This document shows, piece after piece, positions 8,405-15,862 of a stretch of 15,862 nt of DNA. Position 1 is the first letter of the stretch, and every line of letters begins with the position of its first letter. The translations under genes were made by a program, and so were the position numbers. The notes beneath the pieces were generated by a model, which made no database searches, was not told the origin of the DNA, and worked only from the letters and a program-made list of their open reading frames with translations. This DNA comes from Chloroflexota bacterium (GTDB lineage: Bacteria; Chloroflexota; FW602-bin22; JACPRP01). The stretch covers positions 1 to 15,862 of the forward strand of contig JACQUC010000091.1 in the NCBI GenBank assembly GCA_016210495.1, in the 5' to 3' direction.

Positions 8405-10702
8405 ATGGCAGAGTTGACGTGGGTCGGAAAGAACGTTCCCAAGATAGATGCGATGGAGAAGGCCTTTGGGCAGGCGAAGTACGCGGCCGATATGCGCTTC
8501 CCCGGGCTGCTCTACGGAAAGCTGCTGAGGAGCCCCTACCCCCATGCTGTGGTGAAGAGCATCGACACGAGCAAGGCCGAAAAGCTACCAGGCGTGGTGG
8601 CAGTGGTGACGAAGAAGGACGCACCGAACTTCAGGTTCACGAAGGCAGCCCACCAGGTTCTCCTGTACCCGCCTTTGGCAGCCGTTCTCGATCAGTATAT
8701 GTTCGACGATCACGTGCGCTTCGTGGGTGATCCGGTGGCCGCTGTCGCTGCTGTCGATGAGCAAACGGCCCTAGACGCGCTGAAGCTGATCGAGGTTGAG
8801 TACGAAGAGCTGCCGGCGGTGTTTGACGTGGAGGAGGCTATGAAGTCGGGGGCGCCGCAATTACACGAGGGAGTCGAGAAGAACATTGCGGCGCTGCTGT
8901 CTGGCCCTTTCACACATGGGGACCCGGAGGCAGGGTTCAAAGAGGCTGACATCATTTACGAAGATACGTACGACACCTCTCGGAACAAGCAGTGCCAGAT
9001 GGAGAACATCGCGTCGATCGCGATGTTTGATAGCAGTGGCAAGCTGCTAATGTATTCACCAACGCAGATGCCACACCTCGTGCAACGCCAGCTTTCGTTG
9101 ATCTTCGATCTGCCAATGACCAAGGTGAGGGTTGTTACCCCGATGATCGGCGGTGCGTTCGGTGTTCGCCTCGGCATGATTACGGAGCCGTACAGCGCAT
9201 TGCTTGCCAAAGTCACAGGTAAGCCGGTGATGGTCGAGTTGTCCAGGAAAGAGGATTTCTCAGGCACAGAGACGCGGCACCCGATAAGAATTCATCTGAA
9301 GATAGGCGCGAAGAAGGATGGAACTATCACGGCGGAGGAGGCGACGATGATTACCGACGCGGGTGCCTATGCCACCCACGCGGTCGCCGTGACGAGCGTC
9401 GGTGCGCTGATGCTCTACCGCATCTACAAATGCGCGAACGTCAAGGTAGAGGGTTACGTCGTCTATACGAACAACCCAGTGGCTGGCGCTTATCGCGGCT
9501 ATGGCGGTCCGCAGGCGGCGTTTGCCCTCGAGCAGCACCTGGATGCGCTGGCCGAGAAGCTGGGCATGGATGCTATCGAATTCAGAAAACGCAATCATTA
9601 TAACACCGGTGACATTGACATGGGCACATTGATTCCCATCACAAGTTGTGCACTTGCCGAGTGCCTGGACAAGGGGGCGGAGGCCGCAAATTGGAGGGAG
9701 AAGCGGAAGAAGACGCCGGGCTCGGACCCTGGGCCGAAGAAGCGGGGCCTTGGCTGCGGCACGCTGATGTGGGCCAGCGGAACCGCCTGCTGGATCGGTA
9801 TCCTCGACTTTTCCACCGCGATGGTCAAGGTGAACGAGGATGGGACGGTTAACATCCTGACGGGTGCCAACGACGTTGGCGCGGGAGGCAAGACGGCGCT
9901 CTGCCAGATCGCGGCGGAGGAACTGGGCGTCAACTTCAACGATGTCAGCATTTCAGCCACCGACACCGATACGACGCCATTCGACATCGGCGCCCACGCC
10001 AGTCGAACCGTATACGCCAACGGCAATGCCATCAGGATAGCGGCGAAAGAAGCCAAACGGCAAATCCTGGAGTTGGCGGCAGAAATGCTTGAGGCGCCCG
10101 CCGAGGAGCTAGTGGCCAGGAATGGCTCAGTGTATGTCAAAGGCGCTCCTCATAAAGGCCTGAAGATGGGGGAAATCTGCTACCAGGCTCACATCAGAGG
10201 AAAACAATTCCTGGCTTCGGCCAATTCACCCCAGACCAACGCCCCGCCCTACGGCGCACAGTTTGCCGAGGTGGAGGTCGACACGCGGACAGGCCGCGTG
10301 GAGATTCTGAAGCTGGTGGCGGCCCACGACGTGGGCACAGCTGTCAATCCCCAGTTGGTCGAGGGCCAGATCGAAGGCGCACTGCAGCAAGGTCTCGGGT
10401 ACAGCCTGACGGAAGACGTGATCGTGGACAAGGAGACGGGCGTGGTGGTGAACCCCTCGTTTTCGGACTATCAGTTCTGGACGGCTGCGGATATGCCGCC
10501 GATGGACATCCTCCTTGTCGAGCCGGATGACCCCACCGGCCCGTTCGGAGCGAAGGGGGTTGGCGAGCACGGTTTGGCGGCGACCGCTGCGGCTATTGCG
10601 AACGCGATGTACAACGCTACGGGTGTTCGCTTCAAGGAACTGCCAATGACGTCTGAACGAGTACTTCAAGCACTGAAAGAGGCGGGGCGTGCCTGGGACT
10701 AG
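8405..10702 (+). CDS. Xanthine dehydrogenase-family molybdenum-binding large subunit
   Basis: This is the catalytic subunit, which binds the molybdopterin cofactor and hydroxylates, or in a few cases reduces, an aromatic, heteroaromatic or aldehyde substrate. It has 765 residues. Family blocks in order are the N-terminal FGQAKYAADM, VRFVGDPVAAV at about 104, IGGAFG at about 248-253, AYRGYGGPQA at 362-371, ITSCALAECL at about 415, and the active-site glutamate E721 in GAKGVGEHGL. The ITSC-type block and overall plan resemble 4-hydroxybenzoyl-CoA reductase HcrA and related enzymes. The segment normally reading D-x-G-Q-G-x-x-T is DVGAGGKT, so A493 stands where a glutamine usually contacts the molybdenum oxo group; some aldehyde oxidoreductases also lack it. 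GAGGGAGG lies upstream of the ATG. The gene overlaps the next one by 14 bases. The substrate is not identifiable from sequence. Confidence 0.9.
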   Translation: MAELTWVGKNVPKIDAMEKAFGQAKYAADMRFPGLLYGKLLRSPYPHAVVKSIDTSKAEKLPGVVAVVTKKDAPNFRFTKAAHQVLLYPPLAAVLDQYMFDDHVRFVGDPVAAVAAVDEQTALDALKLIEVEYEELPAVFDVEEAMKSGAPQLHEGVEKNIAALLSGPFTHGDPEAGFKEADIIYEDTYDTSRNKQCQMENIASIAMFDSSGKLLMYSPTQMPHLVQRQLSLIFDLPMTKVRVVTPMIGGAFGVRLGMITEPYSALLAKVTGKPVMVELSRKEDFSGTETRHPIRIHLKIGAKKDGTITAEEATMITDAGAYATHAVAVTSVGALMLYRIYKCANVKVEGYVVYTNNPVAGAYRGYGGPQAAFALEQHLDALAEKLGMDAIEFRKRNHYNTGDIDMGTLIPITSCALAECLDKGAEAANWREKRKKTPGSDPGPKKRGLGCGTLMWASGTACWIGILDFSTAMVKVNEDGTVNILTGANDVGAGGKTALCQIAAEELGVNFNDVSISATDTDTTPFDIGAHASRTVYANGNAIRIAAKEAKRQILELAAEMLEAPAEELVARNGSVYVKGAPHKGLKMGEICYQAHIRGKQFLASANSPQTNAPPYGAQFAEVEVDTRTGRVEILKLVAAHDVGTAVNPQLVEGQIEGALQQGLGYSLTEDVIVDKETGVVVNPSFSDYQFWTAADMPPMDILLVEPDDPTGPFGAKGVGEHGLAATAAAIANAMYNATGVRFKELPMTSERVLQALKEAGRAWD

Positions 10703-13193
10703 ACGACCCATCAGTCCGCGAGACGGGAAGTGGATACCCAGCCTCTGCAAGATGTGTATTTCCGGGTGCGGAATACGTGTCCAGGTAGTGGATGGCGTAG
10801 CTGTCAAGATCGAGGGGGACCCGACAAATCCGGACAATATGGGCAAGCTGTGTCCCAAAGGCAATTCTGGCTTGATGAGACTTTACGATCCCAATCGCAT
10901 AAAGTCTCCTATGAAGAGGACGAATCCCCAAAAGGGGATAGGGGTGGACCCACGCTGGCAGGAAATCTCCTGGGAGGAAGCGCTTGATCTGGTGACGGAA
11001 AAGCTGAAGGCCATCAGGGAATCGGACCCGCGCAAGCTCCTGGTGAGCCTGGGGGATTTCCAGCGGTTTTACCTGTGGAGTTGGCCAGCCGTCTTTGGCA
11101 CACCGCACTACTTCAGCACTCTCGGCACTTACTGTGGAGCAGGGGTCCACACCGTAACAGGAGCTGTGCAGGGCGCATTCCAGCAAGTAAACGATTACGA
11201 TTACTGCAACTACTGGATACAGATCGGAGCGGGGGACGGGTTCTCATCCCATCTTCACCTGAGTGGGTCCGCAAAGCGAATGGCCGATGCCAGGATGAGG
11301 GGAATGAAGTTGGTGGTGGTCGATCCCGTCCTTTCCGCAGGAGCTGCGAAGGCGGACGAGTGGATACCCATCCGACCGGCGACCGATCGTGCTTTCGTCT
11401 TCGGCATGATGCACGTGCTCCTTCACGAGACAGGTCTCTACGATGCGGAGTTCATCAGGCAGCAGACCAACGGTCCCTACCTAGTGGGGACCGAAGGCGA
11501 GTTTGTCAGGGACAAGGCGACGGGTAAGCCCATGGTTTGGGATGCCGCTATGGGAGTGCCCAGAACGTATGACGACCCTATTGCCGGCTCGCCGGCACTC
11601 GAGGGGCTCTTCAAGGTTGATGGTATCGAGTGCCACCCCGCCTTTCAGTTACTGAAGGATCAGATGCGGGAATATACTCCTGAAGCAATGTCCGAGATCA
11701 CGTCGGTCCCGGCCGAAACGATCAGGAGGATAGCCAGGGAGTACGGCGAGGCTGCCCGCATCGGCAGCAAGATCGTGATCGATGGGGTGGAGTACCCTTA
11801 TCGCCCAGCAGCGGTAAACTACTACCGTGGTGCCCAGTCCCACGTTCACGGTGCCTGGGACAACATGGCCTTGAAGCTGATCAACATGATTATCGGCAAT
11901 ATGGACGTTCCTGGCGGGCATATCGGCGTCCCTCTGGATGCAAGAGGGCTGTTCATCGAGGAAGGCGCAGATGGGATGCTCAAGCCAGCTCCTCACCAGT
12001 TGCGTCCTCCCCTGCCCTATACCTATCCGCCAAATACAGGCCACCTTGGTGAGTACTTCCCCATTGGGTTCGAAGCGGGGCAGTTGCAGGCCGAGACGTT
12101 GCTCAACCCAAAGAAGTTCGGCCTGAGCTTCGAGCCGGAAGCTTGGCTGATGTACCACAACAACCCACTGTGGAACATGCCAGGGACGAGTAGGATGGTG
12201 GAGATCGTGCAGCGACTGAAATTTGTCGTGGCAATCGACATCCTGCTCAACGAGAGCACCACGTGGGCAGACGTCGTACTGCCGGATCACACCTATCTTG
12301 AATCGTACACTATGTGGTGCGGGGAAGCGCCTGTGATCACGGGGCTCACGATGCGGCAGCCTGTGGTGCAGCCGCTCCATAACACTAGGGATGCCGGGGA
12401 GATCCTGACGGAGCTGGCAGCTCGACTCGGCTTCCTGGACGATTGGAACGACTCCATCAATTATGGGCTAGGGCTCGTCTACAAGCCAGAGTTGATGCTG
12501 AAGCCGGATCGGAAGTACCGGGCGGACGAGATGATGGATCGGTTCGCCAGGCTCGTCCACGGGGACGAACACGGCCTGGAGTGGTTCAAGGAGCACGGGC
12601 ATATGTCCAGGGTGCGAACCCCCAAAGAAGTGTACCAACTCTACGGCAAACTGCGGCTGCCTATTTACTTCGACTACATCAAGACGACCGGCGACGAGCT
12701 GAGGGAGAAGTTGCGCGAGAGCAATGCCGATTGGGATACCTCGGATTACCTCCCCATACCTATATGGAGGCCGAACCCGATGAGCCGCGAGCCGGCTGAG
12801 TTTGATCTCTACGCCATCTCTTTCAAAACGGCACTGCACAACTTCGCAGAGACGGTGTCCATACCGTGGTTGAGTGAGATATCGGATCGAGACCCAGTGC
12901 ATATGGGGGTGCTGATTAACGCCAAGACCGCGCTGGCGAAGGGCATCGCGGATGGGGATGAGGTGTCGGTAAGATCTCCCTACGGCCAGTTGAGAGGCAA
13001 GGCGGTGCTTACCGAGGGCATACATCCCGAGGTTATCGGCATAGCCAATGCTTTGACGCGTCGGCAAGGGACCCCTTCTGTGAAGTCGAGGGACCTTCAT
13101 TTCAACAGCCTGCTGCCTGCTTCCCTCAAGTACACGGACAAGGTCTCGGGCTCGTTCGAAACTACGGCGAGGGTCCGTGTCGACAGGGTTTGA
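10689..13193 (+). CDS. DMSO reductase-family molybdopterin subunit, PadB-like (phenylacetyl-CoA:acceptor oxidoreductase type)
   Basis: This is a bis-molybdopterin guanine dinucleotide enzyme. N-terminal cysteines C20, C23, C27 and C55 (CKMCISGC, then LCPKG) hold a [4Fe-4S] cluster. C149 (LGTYCGAG) is the likely Mo ligand. A C-terminal MopB-type domain runs from about 715 (GVLINAKTALAKGIADGDEV). The 834 residues (about 93 kDa) match the size known for the PadB subunit of Thauera phenylacetyl-CoA oxidoreductase, which forms phenylglyoxylate. There is no twin-arginine signal or hydrophobic leader, so the enzyme should face the cytoplasm, unlike tetrathionate or polysulfide reductases. That suits a CoA-thioester substrate. 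The GTG at 10689 is the only plausible start ahead of the first cysteine. It lies inside the preceding gene, with AGAGGCGG upstream, which points to translational coupling. The family placement is firm; the PadB assignment rests on size, partners, location and context. Confidence 0.85.
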   Translation: MPGTRRPISPRDGKWIPSLCKMCISGCGIRVQVVDGVAVKIEGDPTNPDNMGKLCPKGNSGLMRLYDPNRIKSPMKRTNPQKGIGVDPRWQEISWEEALDLVTEKLKAIRESDPRKLLVSLGDFQRFYLWSWPAVFGTPHYFSTLGTYCGAGVHTVTGAVQGAFQQVNDYDYCNYWIQIGAGDGFSSHLHLSGSAKRMADARMRGMKLVVVDPVLSAGAAKADEWIPIRPATDRAFVFGMMHVLLHETGLYDAEFIRQQTNGPYLVGTEGEFVRDKATGKPMVWDAAMGVPRTYDDPIAGSPALEGLFKVDGIECHPAFQLLKDQMREYTPEAMSEITSVPAETIRRIAREYGEAARIGSKIVIDGVEYPYRPAAVNYYRGAQSHVHGAWDNMALKLINMIIGNMDVPGGHIGVPLDARGLFIEEGADGMLKPAPHQLRPPLPYTYPPNTGHLGEYFPIGFEAGQLQAETLLNPKKFGLSFEPEAWLMYHNNPLWNMPGTSRMVEIVQRLKFVVAIDILLNESTTWADVVLPDHTYLESYTMWCGEAPVITGLTMRQPVVQPLHNTRDAGEILTELAARLGFLDDWNDSINYGLGLVYKPELMLKPDRKYRADEMMDRFARLVHGDEHGLEWFKEHGHMSRVRTPKEVYQLYGKLRLPIYFDYIKTTGDELREKLRESNADWDTSDYLPIPIWRPNPMSREPAEFDLYAISFKTALHNFAETVSIPWLSEISDRDPVHMGVLINAKTALAKGIADGDEVSVRSPYGQLRGKAVLTEGIHPEVIGIANALTRRQGTPSVKSRDLHFNSLLPASLKYTDKVSGSFETTARVRVDRV

Positions 13194-13197
13194 AGAG

Positions 13198-13491
13198 ATG
13201 AAAGTAACGATCACGGCCTTGCAAAGCGTGCGCCGAGCGCTGGGCTGGAGTTCGCAAGAGTTGGAGTTCTCGGGCCGGACTCTGGCAGAACTTCTGGCGT
13301 GTGTACAGACGGAGGATGGGCGGAGCTTATACGAAGTCCTGGTGGACGAGAGCGGCATCAGTCAGAAATACGCTCTACTGGTGAATGGCTCGCCTGTGCC
13401 GATCGGTAACGGGAAGGCTCTGCAAGCTGAGCTTGCCGACGGTGACCAGGTCGTGGCGATGGCTCTGATCAGGGTCGTAAGAGGGGGATAA
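13198..13491 (+). CDS. MoaD/ThiS-family sulfur-carrier protein
   Basis: This is a 97-residue ubiquitin-like protein that ends in RVVRGG. The C-terminal Gly-Gly is what MoeB-type enzymes adenylate before thiocarboxylate formation, so it looks functional as the sulfur donor in molybdopterin (or tungstopterin) synthesis. The fold pattern is visible: first strand MKVTITAL, second strand LEFSGRTLAELL, then YALLVNGSPVP and the late LADGDQVVAMALI segment. I chose the ATG at 13198, four bases after the PadB-like stop codon, since it starts at the first strand. An in-frame GTG at 13177, with GCGAGGG upstream, overlaps the previous gene by 17 bases and is possible. It sits between the Mo subunit and the FeS subunit, so it is probably a dedicated cofactor-supply protein, although it might also be structural. 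No MoaE or MoeB neighbours are seen. Confidence 0.8.
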   Translation: MKVTITALQSVRRALGWSSQELEFSGRTLAELLACVQTEDGRSLYEVLVDESGISQKYALLVNGSPVPIGNGKALQAELADGDQVVAMALIRVVRGG

Positions 13492-13559
13492 TATGATCGG
13501 GCACGTGGCAGCGCAAGGGCGAACGCCAACGGGCCGCGTCGAAAGGATAGGGCATTGGT

Positions 13560-14168
13560 ATGCGCCTGGGGATCGTCATTGATTTGAAAAGGTGTATAGG
13601 CTGCAATGCCTGCACCGTGGCCTGCAAATCGGAGAATGGGACACCCCGGGGGATTTTCTATACTCGGACGCTGACGAAGGAAATGGGTACTTACCCCGAC
13701 GTAAAGCGGGTCTACCTGCCTGTCCTCTGCAATCACTGTCGGAATGCCCCATGCGAGCGCGTGTGTCCAACTGGAGCTACGTACCGACGGGAGGACGGCA
13801 TAGTGCTGATCGACCATGACAAGTGCGTAGGCTGCCGAGCATGCTATGTGGCGTGCCCATACAAGATGCGTTCGCATCTGAAACGGGACCTGTTGGAAAA
13901 GGGGTATTACGAGACGGAGCTGACGCCGTTCGAGAAGCTGAAGTATGCTACTCACACGCCGGGCGTCGTTGCCAAGTGCACCCTTTGCGCACATAGAATT
14001 GACGAGGGGCTCGAGCCGGCTTGCGTCGTAACCTGCCCATCGGAAGCGCGCGTTTTTGGGGACCTCGAAGATGAGGGGAGCAAGGTCAGGCGTCTGATTC
14101 GGCTAAGGGGCGCTAGAGTTTTGCTCCCCGAGTGCGACACGGAGCCGTCAGTCCACTACGTGGAATAG
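13560..14168 (+). CDS. Four-cluster ferredoxin-type electron-transfer subunit, PadC-like
   Basis: This is the iron-sulfur subunit of the DMSO-reductase-family complex, related to DmsB, NrfC and PadC. It has 202 residues with sixteen cysteines in four groups: C12/C15/C18/C22, C57/C60/C65/C69, C89/C92/C95/C99 and C140/C143/C155/C159. They should bind four [4Fe-4S] clusters, passing electrons between the molybdenum subunit and the membrane anchor. The third group is a full CxxCxxCxxxCP motif. The C-terminal portion carries the family's ACVVTCPSEARVFGDL. There is no signal peptide, in agreement with a cytoplasmic location. GAAAGGA lies about 12 bases upstream of the ATG, a rather long spacing. 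A 68-base gap separates it from the MoaD-like gene, and the membrane subunit follows after 11 bases. Confidence 0.9.
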   Translation: MRLGIVIDLKRCIGCNACTVACKSENGTPRGIFYTRTLTKEMGTYPDVKRVYLPVLCNHCRNAPCERVCPTGATYRREDGIVLIDHDKCVGCRACYVACPYKMRSHLKRDLLEKGYYETELTPFEKLKYATHTPGVVAKCTLCAHRIDEGLEPACVVTCPSEARVFGDLEDEGSKVRRLIRLRGARVLLPECDTEPSVHYVE

Positions 14169-14179
14169 GGTGATGCGAG

Positions 14180-15094
14180 ATGAACTTTAGAGACCCCGAC
14201 GTAATCGTTGACGAGGAATTTGTCGTTGGCTTCAGTATGCAGAGCGAATGGGCTTGGCTGATCACCGTGGCCTTCTTTCTGGGGGCCCTTGGGGCAGGGC
14301 TCTTCATCGTTTCCCTGATCTTCCAGGAGACGCTGGGCGCATTAATGGGCCTGGTGGTCGCAGGGGTGGGCAAGGGCGCTGCCCATTTGCTCTATCTGGG
14401 CCGGCCCGAGCGCTTCTGGCGGATCATCAGTAAGCCAGGTACCTCATGGATCAGTCGGGGGATGATCGCGATGGTTGTCTTCCTGGTTTTCGGCGTCGCT
14501 TACGTCGTGCTTTCCTTGAGCTGGGCCGCGTCTCTGCCCTGGAGCGCCATGGCGCTTCCCCTCCAGGCGACAATGGTGATAGCCGGCCTGGCTGCGCTGG
14601 TAGTTCTCGTCTATGATGGGTTTGTGATGTCCTATTCCCCATCGATACCACTGTGGAACACAGCACTTCTGCCCGTTCTTTTCGGAGGCTACGGGCTGAT
14701 GGGTGGTTCGACGGCGCTGCTTTTTCTGAATCAAACGGGTCTCGTACGGGTGATGCGTGGCGCGGAATCACTGCATAACACTGAGCTACTATTGATCGTG
14801 ATCAACTTGTTCATCCTCTTGACCTACCTCGCCTCCACCCTTTACGCCACCGCGGCGGCCAGGAAATCGGTAATTCTGCTCACGAGGGAGAGGTACAGAG
14901 CACCGTTCTTGGGCGGAGTGATCTTCGTTGGCTTGATACTGACTTTCTTCTTTTCGCTATACCTCGCGACGAGCGGTAGCCTGTATCTTCTTTTCGGGCT
15001 CGCCCTAGCGGAACTCGTTGGGGATTTCCTCCTTATTAACCTGCTGTTGCGAGCCGGCGTTTTCGCGCCGCTGCTGCCAAGATGGAGTTACTGA
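14180..15094 (+). CDS. NrfD/PsrC-type integral membrane quinone-reactive anchor, PadD-like
   Basis: This is the membrane subunit that docks the Mo/FeS module and exchanges electrons with the quinone pool. It has 304 residues with about eight hydrophobic segments, for example near 24-50, 55-75, 92-115, 125-145, 160-180, 205-225, 248-268 and 273-295. Family signatures visible are the early WAWLITVAFFLGALGAG, the loop LGRPERFW...SWISRG, and DGFVMSYSPSIPLWNT. PadD, NrfD and PsrC are all built this way. Together with the PadB- and PadC-like subunits it would form a membrane-bound complex oriented to the cytoplasm, probably reducing quinone. It is the last intact gene of the operon, and no clear terminator follows. 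Confidence 0.9.
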   Translation: MNFRDPDVIVDEEFVVGFSMQSEWAWLITVAFFLGALGAGLFIVSLIFQETLGALMGLVVAGVGKGAAHLLYLGRPERFWRIISKPGTSWISRGMIAMVVFLVFGVAYVVLSLSWAASLPWSAMALPLQATMVIAGLAALVVLVYDGFVMSYSPSIPLWNTALLPVLFGGYGLMGGSTALLFLNQTGLVRVMRGAESLHNTELLLIVINLFILLTYLASTLYATAAARKSVILLTRERYRAPFLGGVIFVGLILTFFFSLYLATSGSLYLLFGLALAELVGDFLLINLLLRAGVFAPLLPRWSY

Positions 15095-15152
15095 GGTTCT
15101 GGCGGCTACGCGATCTTCGGACAAATTCTACAGACTGTTTACTCCCGCGATC

Positions 15153-15176
15153 GCAGCTAATCGCTTCGGAAGCTGC
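15153..15176. repeat. Short inverted repeat after the last operon gene
   Basis: GCAGCT (15153-15158) and AGCTGC (15171-15176) form a perfect 6-bp stem with a 12-base loop. It begins 58 bases after the PadD-like stop codon and close to the start of the transposase remnant. No T-tract follows on the + strand. It could be a weak terminator stem or lie at the edge of the decayed insertion sequence. Confidence 0.2.
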
Positions 15177-15185
15177 TTGGTGACA

Positions 15186-15862
15186 CAGCAGCACTTGCCT
15201 CTGTAATCCAGCGAAACGGCGGTTCCAATGGCTCCGTTTCGCTCGCGCTTGATGCCGACGGCGCCAACGCGACCATGCCAGGACCAGTTCCGTGTCGAGC
15301 GGCTCATCGCAGGCCAATCGCCACAACAGGCGACGCACTTCTGGAACGGTTAGCGGCAACAGGTCCCCTCTGAGCGCGAGCGGCTCATCGGCCTGCTGCG
15401 TAAGCGGCCTGTTCATGCAGCCCCCCAAAGGGCAGTGCTGCAACCGGGTGTAGGCGCGTGACCGTCAGGAACGCGTGCGCGAGCATTGCCAACGTGATGT
15501 GGCGATACCAACTGTTCCAACGACGCACTTCGTACTGGTCCGGCCCTACCCACCTCTCCTTTGGCCACCTCGATGGCCTCCTCGATCATCTAGCGCATTC
15601 CCGCTGTCAATCGCCACCCGCTTTGAGCCGCCCCGTCGCCATTAATCTTTGGGCCACCCTCCACAAGGGCGTCATGCCGTAGTATGGTCGTTGGGTTCGT
15701 GTGCGTCCAGTACCTTGGGTGCCTTTTTGGCCCGATAGCTGGGCCCTTCCATCATGATCCGATAGGCGGCATGAGCTATAGACGTTCAGGAAAAGATCCG
15801 TGGTAAGCGCCTTGTATGGACAAGAAAGCACGAGAGGTTTATCATCCCTTCGGGTTGTTGGG
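15186..15862 (-). pseudogene. Decayed transposase, IS701/IS4-superfamily type
   Basis: The minus strand carries pieces of a DDE transposase C-terminus in different frames. About 15541-15600 encodes [14 protein letters not shown]. About 15420-15540 encodes [20 protein letters not shown] and then AHAFLTV. About 15186-15385 encodes LTVPEVRRLLWRL and LAWSRWRRRHQARAKR. Those blocks are characteristic of IS701-like elements; the first holds the E of the catalytic triad region. At least two frameshifts separate the blocks, near 15541 and between about 15360 and 15440. A TAG stop stands where the conserved Trp of the RW-x-IEE block would be. The 3' boundary is near 15190. The N-terminal half either continues past the window or is unrecognisable: minus-strand sequence above about 15600 is open in parts but I could not identify it. 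It cannot encode a working transposase. Confidence 0.68.

Noticed and set aside
12468..13358. Antisense open frame of 296 codons across the PadB-like and MoaD-like genes
   Set aside because: It crosses two well-supported genes, is rich in Arg, His and Leu as shadow frames are, and has no recognisable domain.
10689..15094. Assignment as tetrathionate, polysulfide or DMSO reductase
   Set aside because: The Mo and FeS subunits lack export signals and the neighbours are aromatic-type catabolic enzymes, so a cytoplasmic PadBCD-like role fits better, although not proven.

Overview
The window is a bacterial catabolic gene cluster of moderately high GC content. Every intact gene lies on the + strand. 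It encodes several large anaerobic-type redox enzymes: a thiamine-diphosphate/ferredoxin 2-oxoacid oxidoreductase, a UbiD-family (de)carboxylase, a xanthine-dehydrogenase-family molybdenum hydroxylase with a CoxG-like helper, and a membrane-bound DMSO-reductase-family molybdoenzyme with its own MoaD-like protein. The taxon cannot be fixed from sequence alone. The GTG-rich starts, canonical Shine-Dalgarno sites, sigma70-like promoter, ferredoxin-linked chemistry and an IS701-like transposase remnant suit an anaerobic or facultative soil or sediment bacterium. Chloroflexota, Desulfobacterota and similar lineages are possible, and I do not claim one.

Layout. (1) 1-659: a GntR/FCD regulator, probably cut at its 5' end by the window edge. 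(2) 660-1278: a 620-base non-coding stretch with a hairpin (742-770), a near-consensus promoter (912-940) and a GTATAC-centred imperfect palindrome (947-960) over the predicted transcription start. (3) 1279-4491: a three-gene 2-oxoacid:ferredoxin oxidoreductase, in the order fused gamma-delta, alpha, beta. (4) 4595-6082: a UbiD-family enzyme, followed by a weak terminator-like hairpin. (5) 6083-6428: a non-coding gap. (6) 6429-10702: CoxG-like, FAD, [2Fe-2S] and molybdenum subunits of a xanthine-dehydrogenase-family enzyme. (7) 10689-15094: a PadB-like molybdopterin subunit overlapping the previous gene, then a MoaD-like protein, a four-cluster ferredoxin-type subunit and an NrfD-type membrane anchor. 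(8) About 15186 to the window end: a decayed transposase on the - strand.

How the parts may work together (inference). The Mo/FeS/NrfD module has the make-up of phenylacetyl-CoA:acceptor oxidoreductase (PadBCD), which oxidises an arylacetyl-CoA to an aryl-glyoxylate. The alpha subunit of the oxidoreductase carries YPIRP instead of the pyruvate-type YPITP. That motif is known from oxalate oxidoreductase and plausible for phenylglyoxylate-type enzymes, which would turn an aryl-glyoxylate into an aroyl-CoA. Together they could form an alpha-oxidation/oxidative-decarboxylation route, with the UbiD and XDH-family enzymes acting on ring carboxyl or hydroxyl groups. No CoA ligase, UbiX, ring reductase or transporter lies in the window, so the substrate stays open. 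The most notable points are the YPIRP alpha subunit in an oxalate-oxidoreductase-like layout without a PadH-type NADH subunit, the MoaD-like gene inside the PadB-like operon, and the loss of two normally conserved glutamines around the molybdenum cofactor in the XDH-family enzyme.
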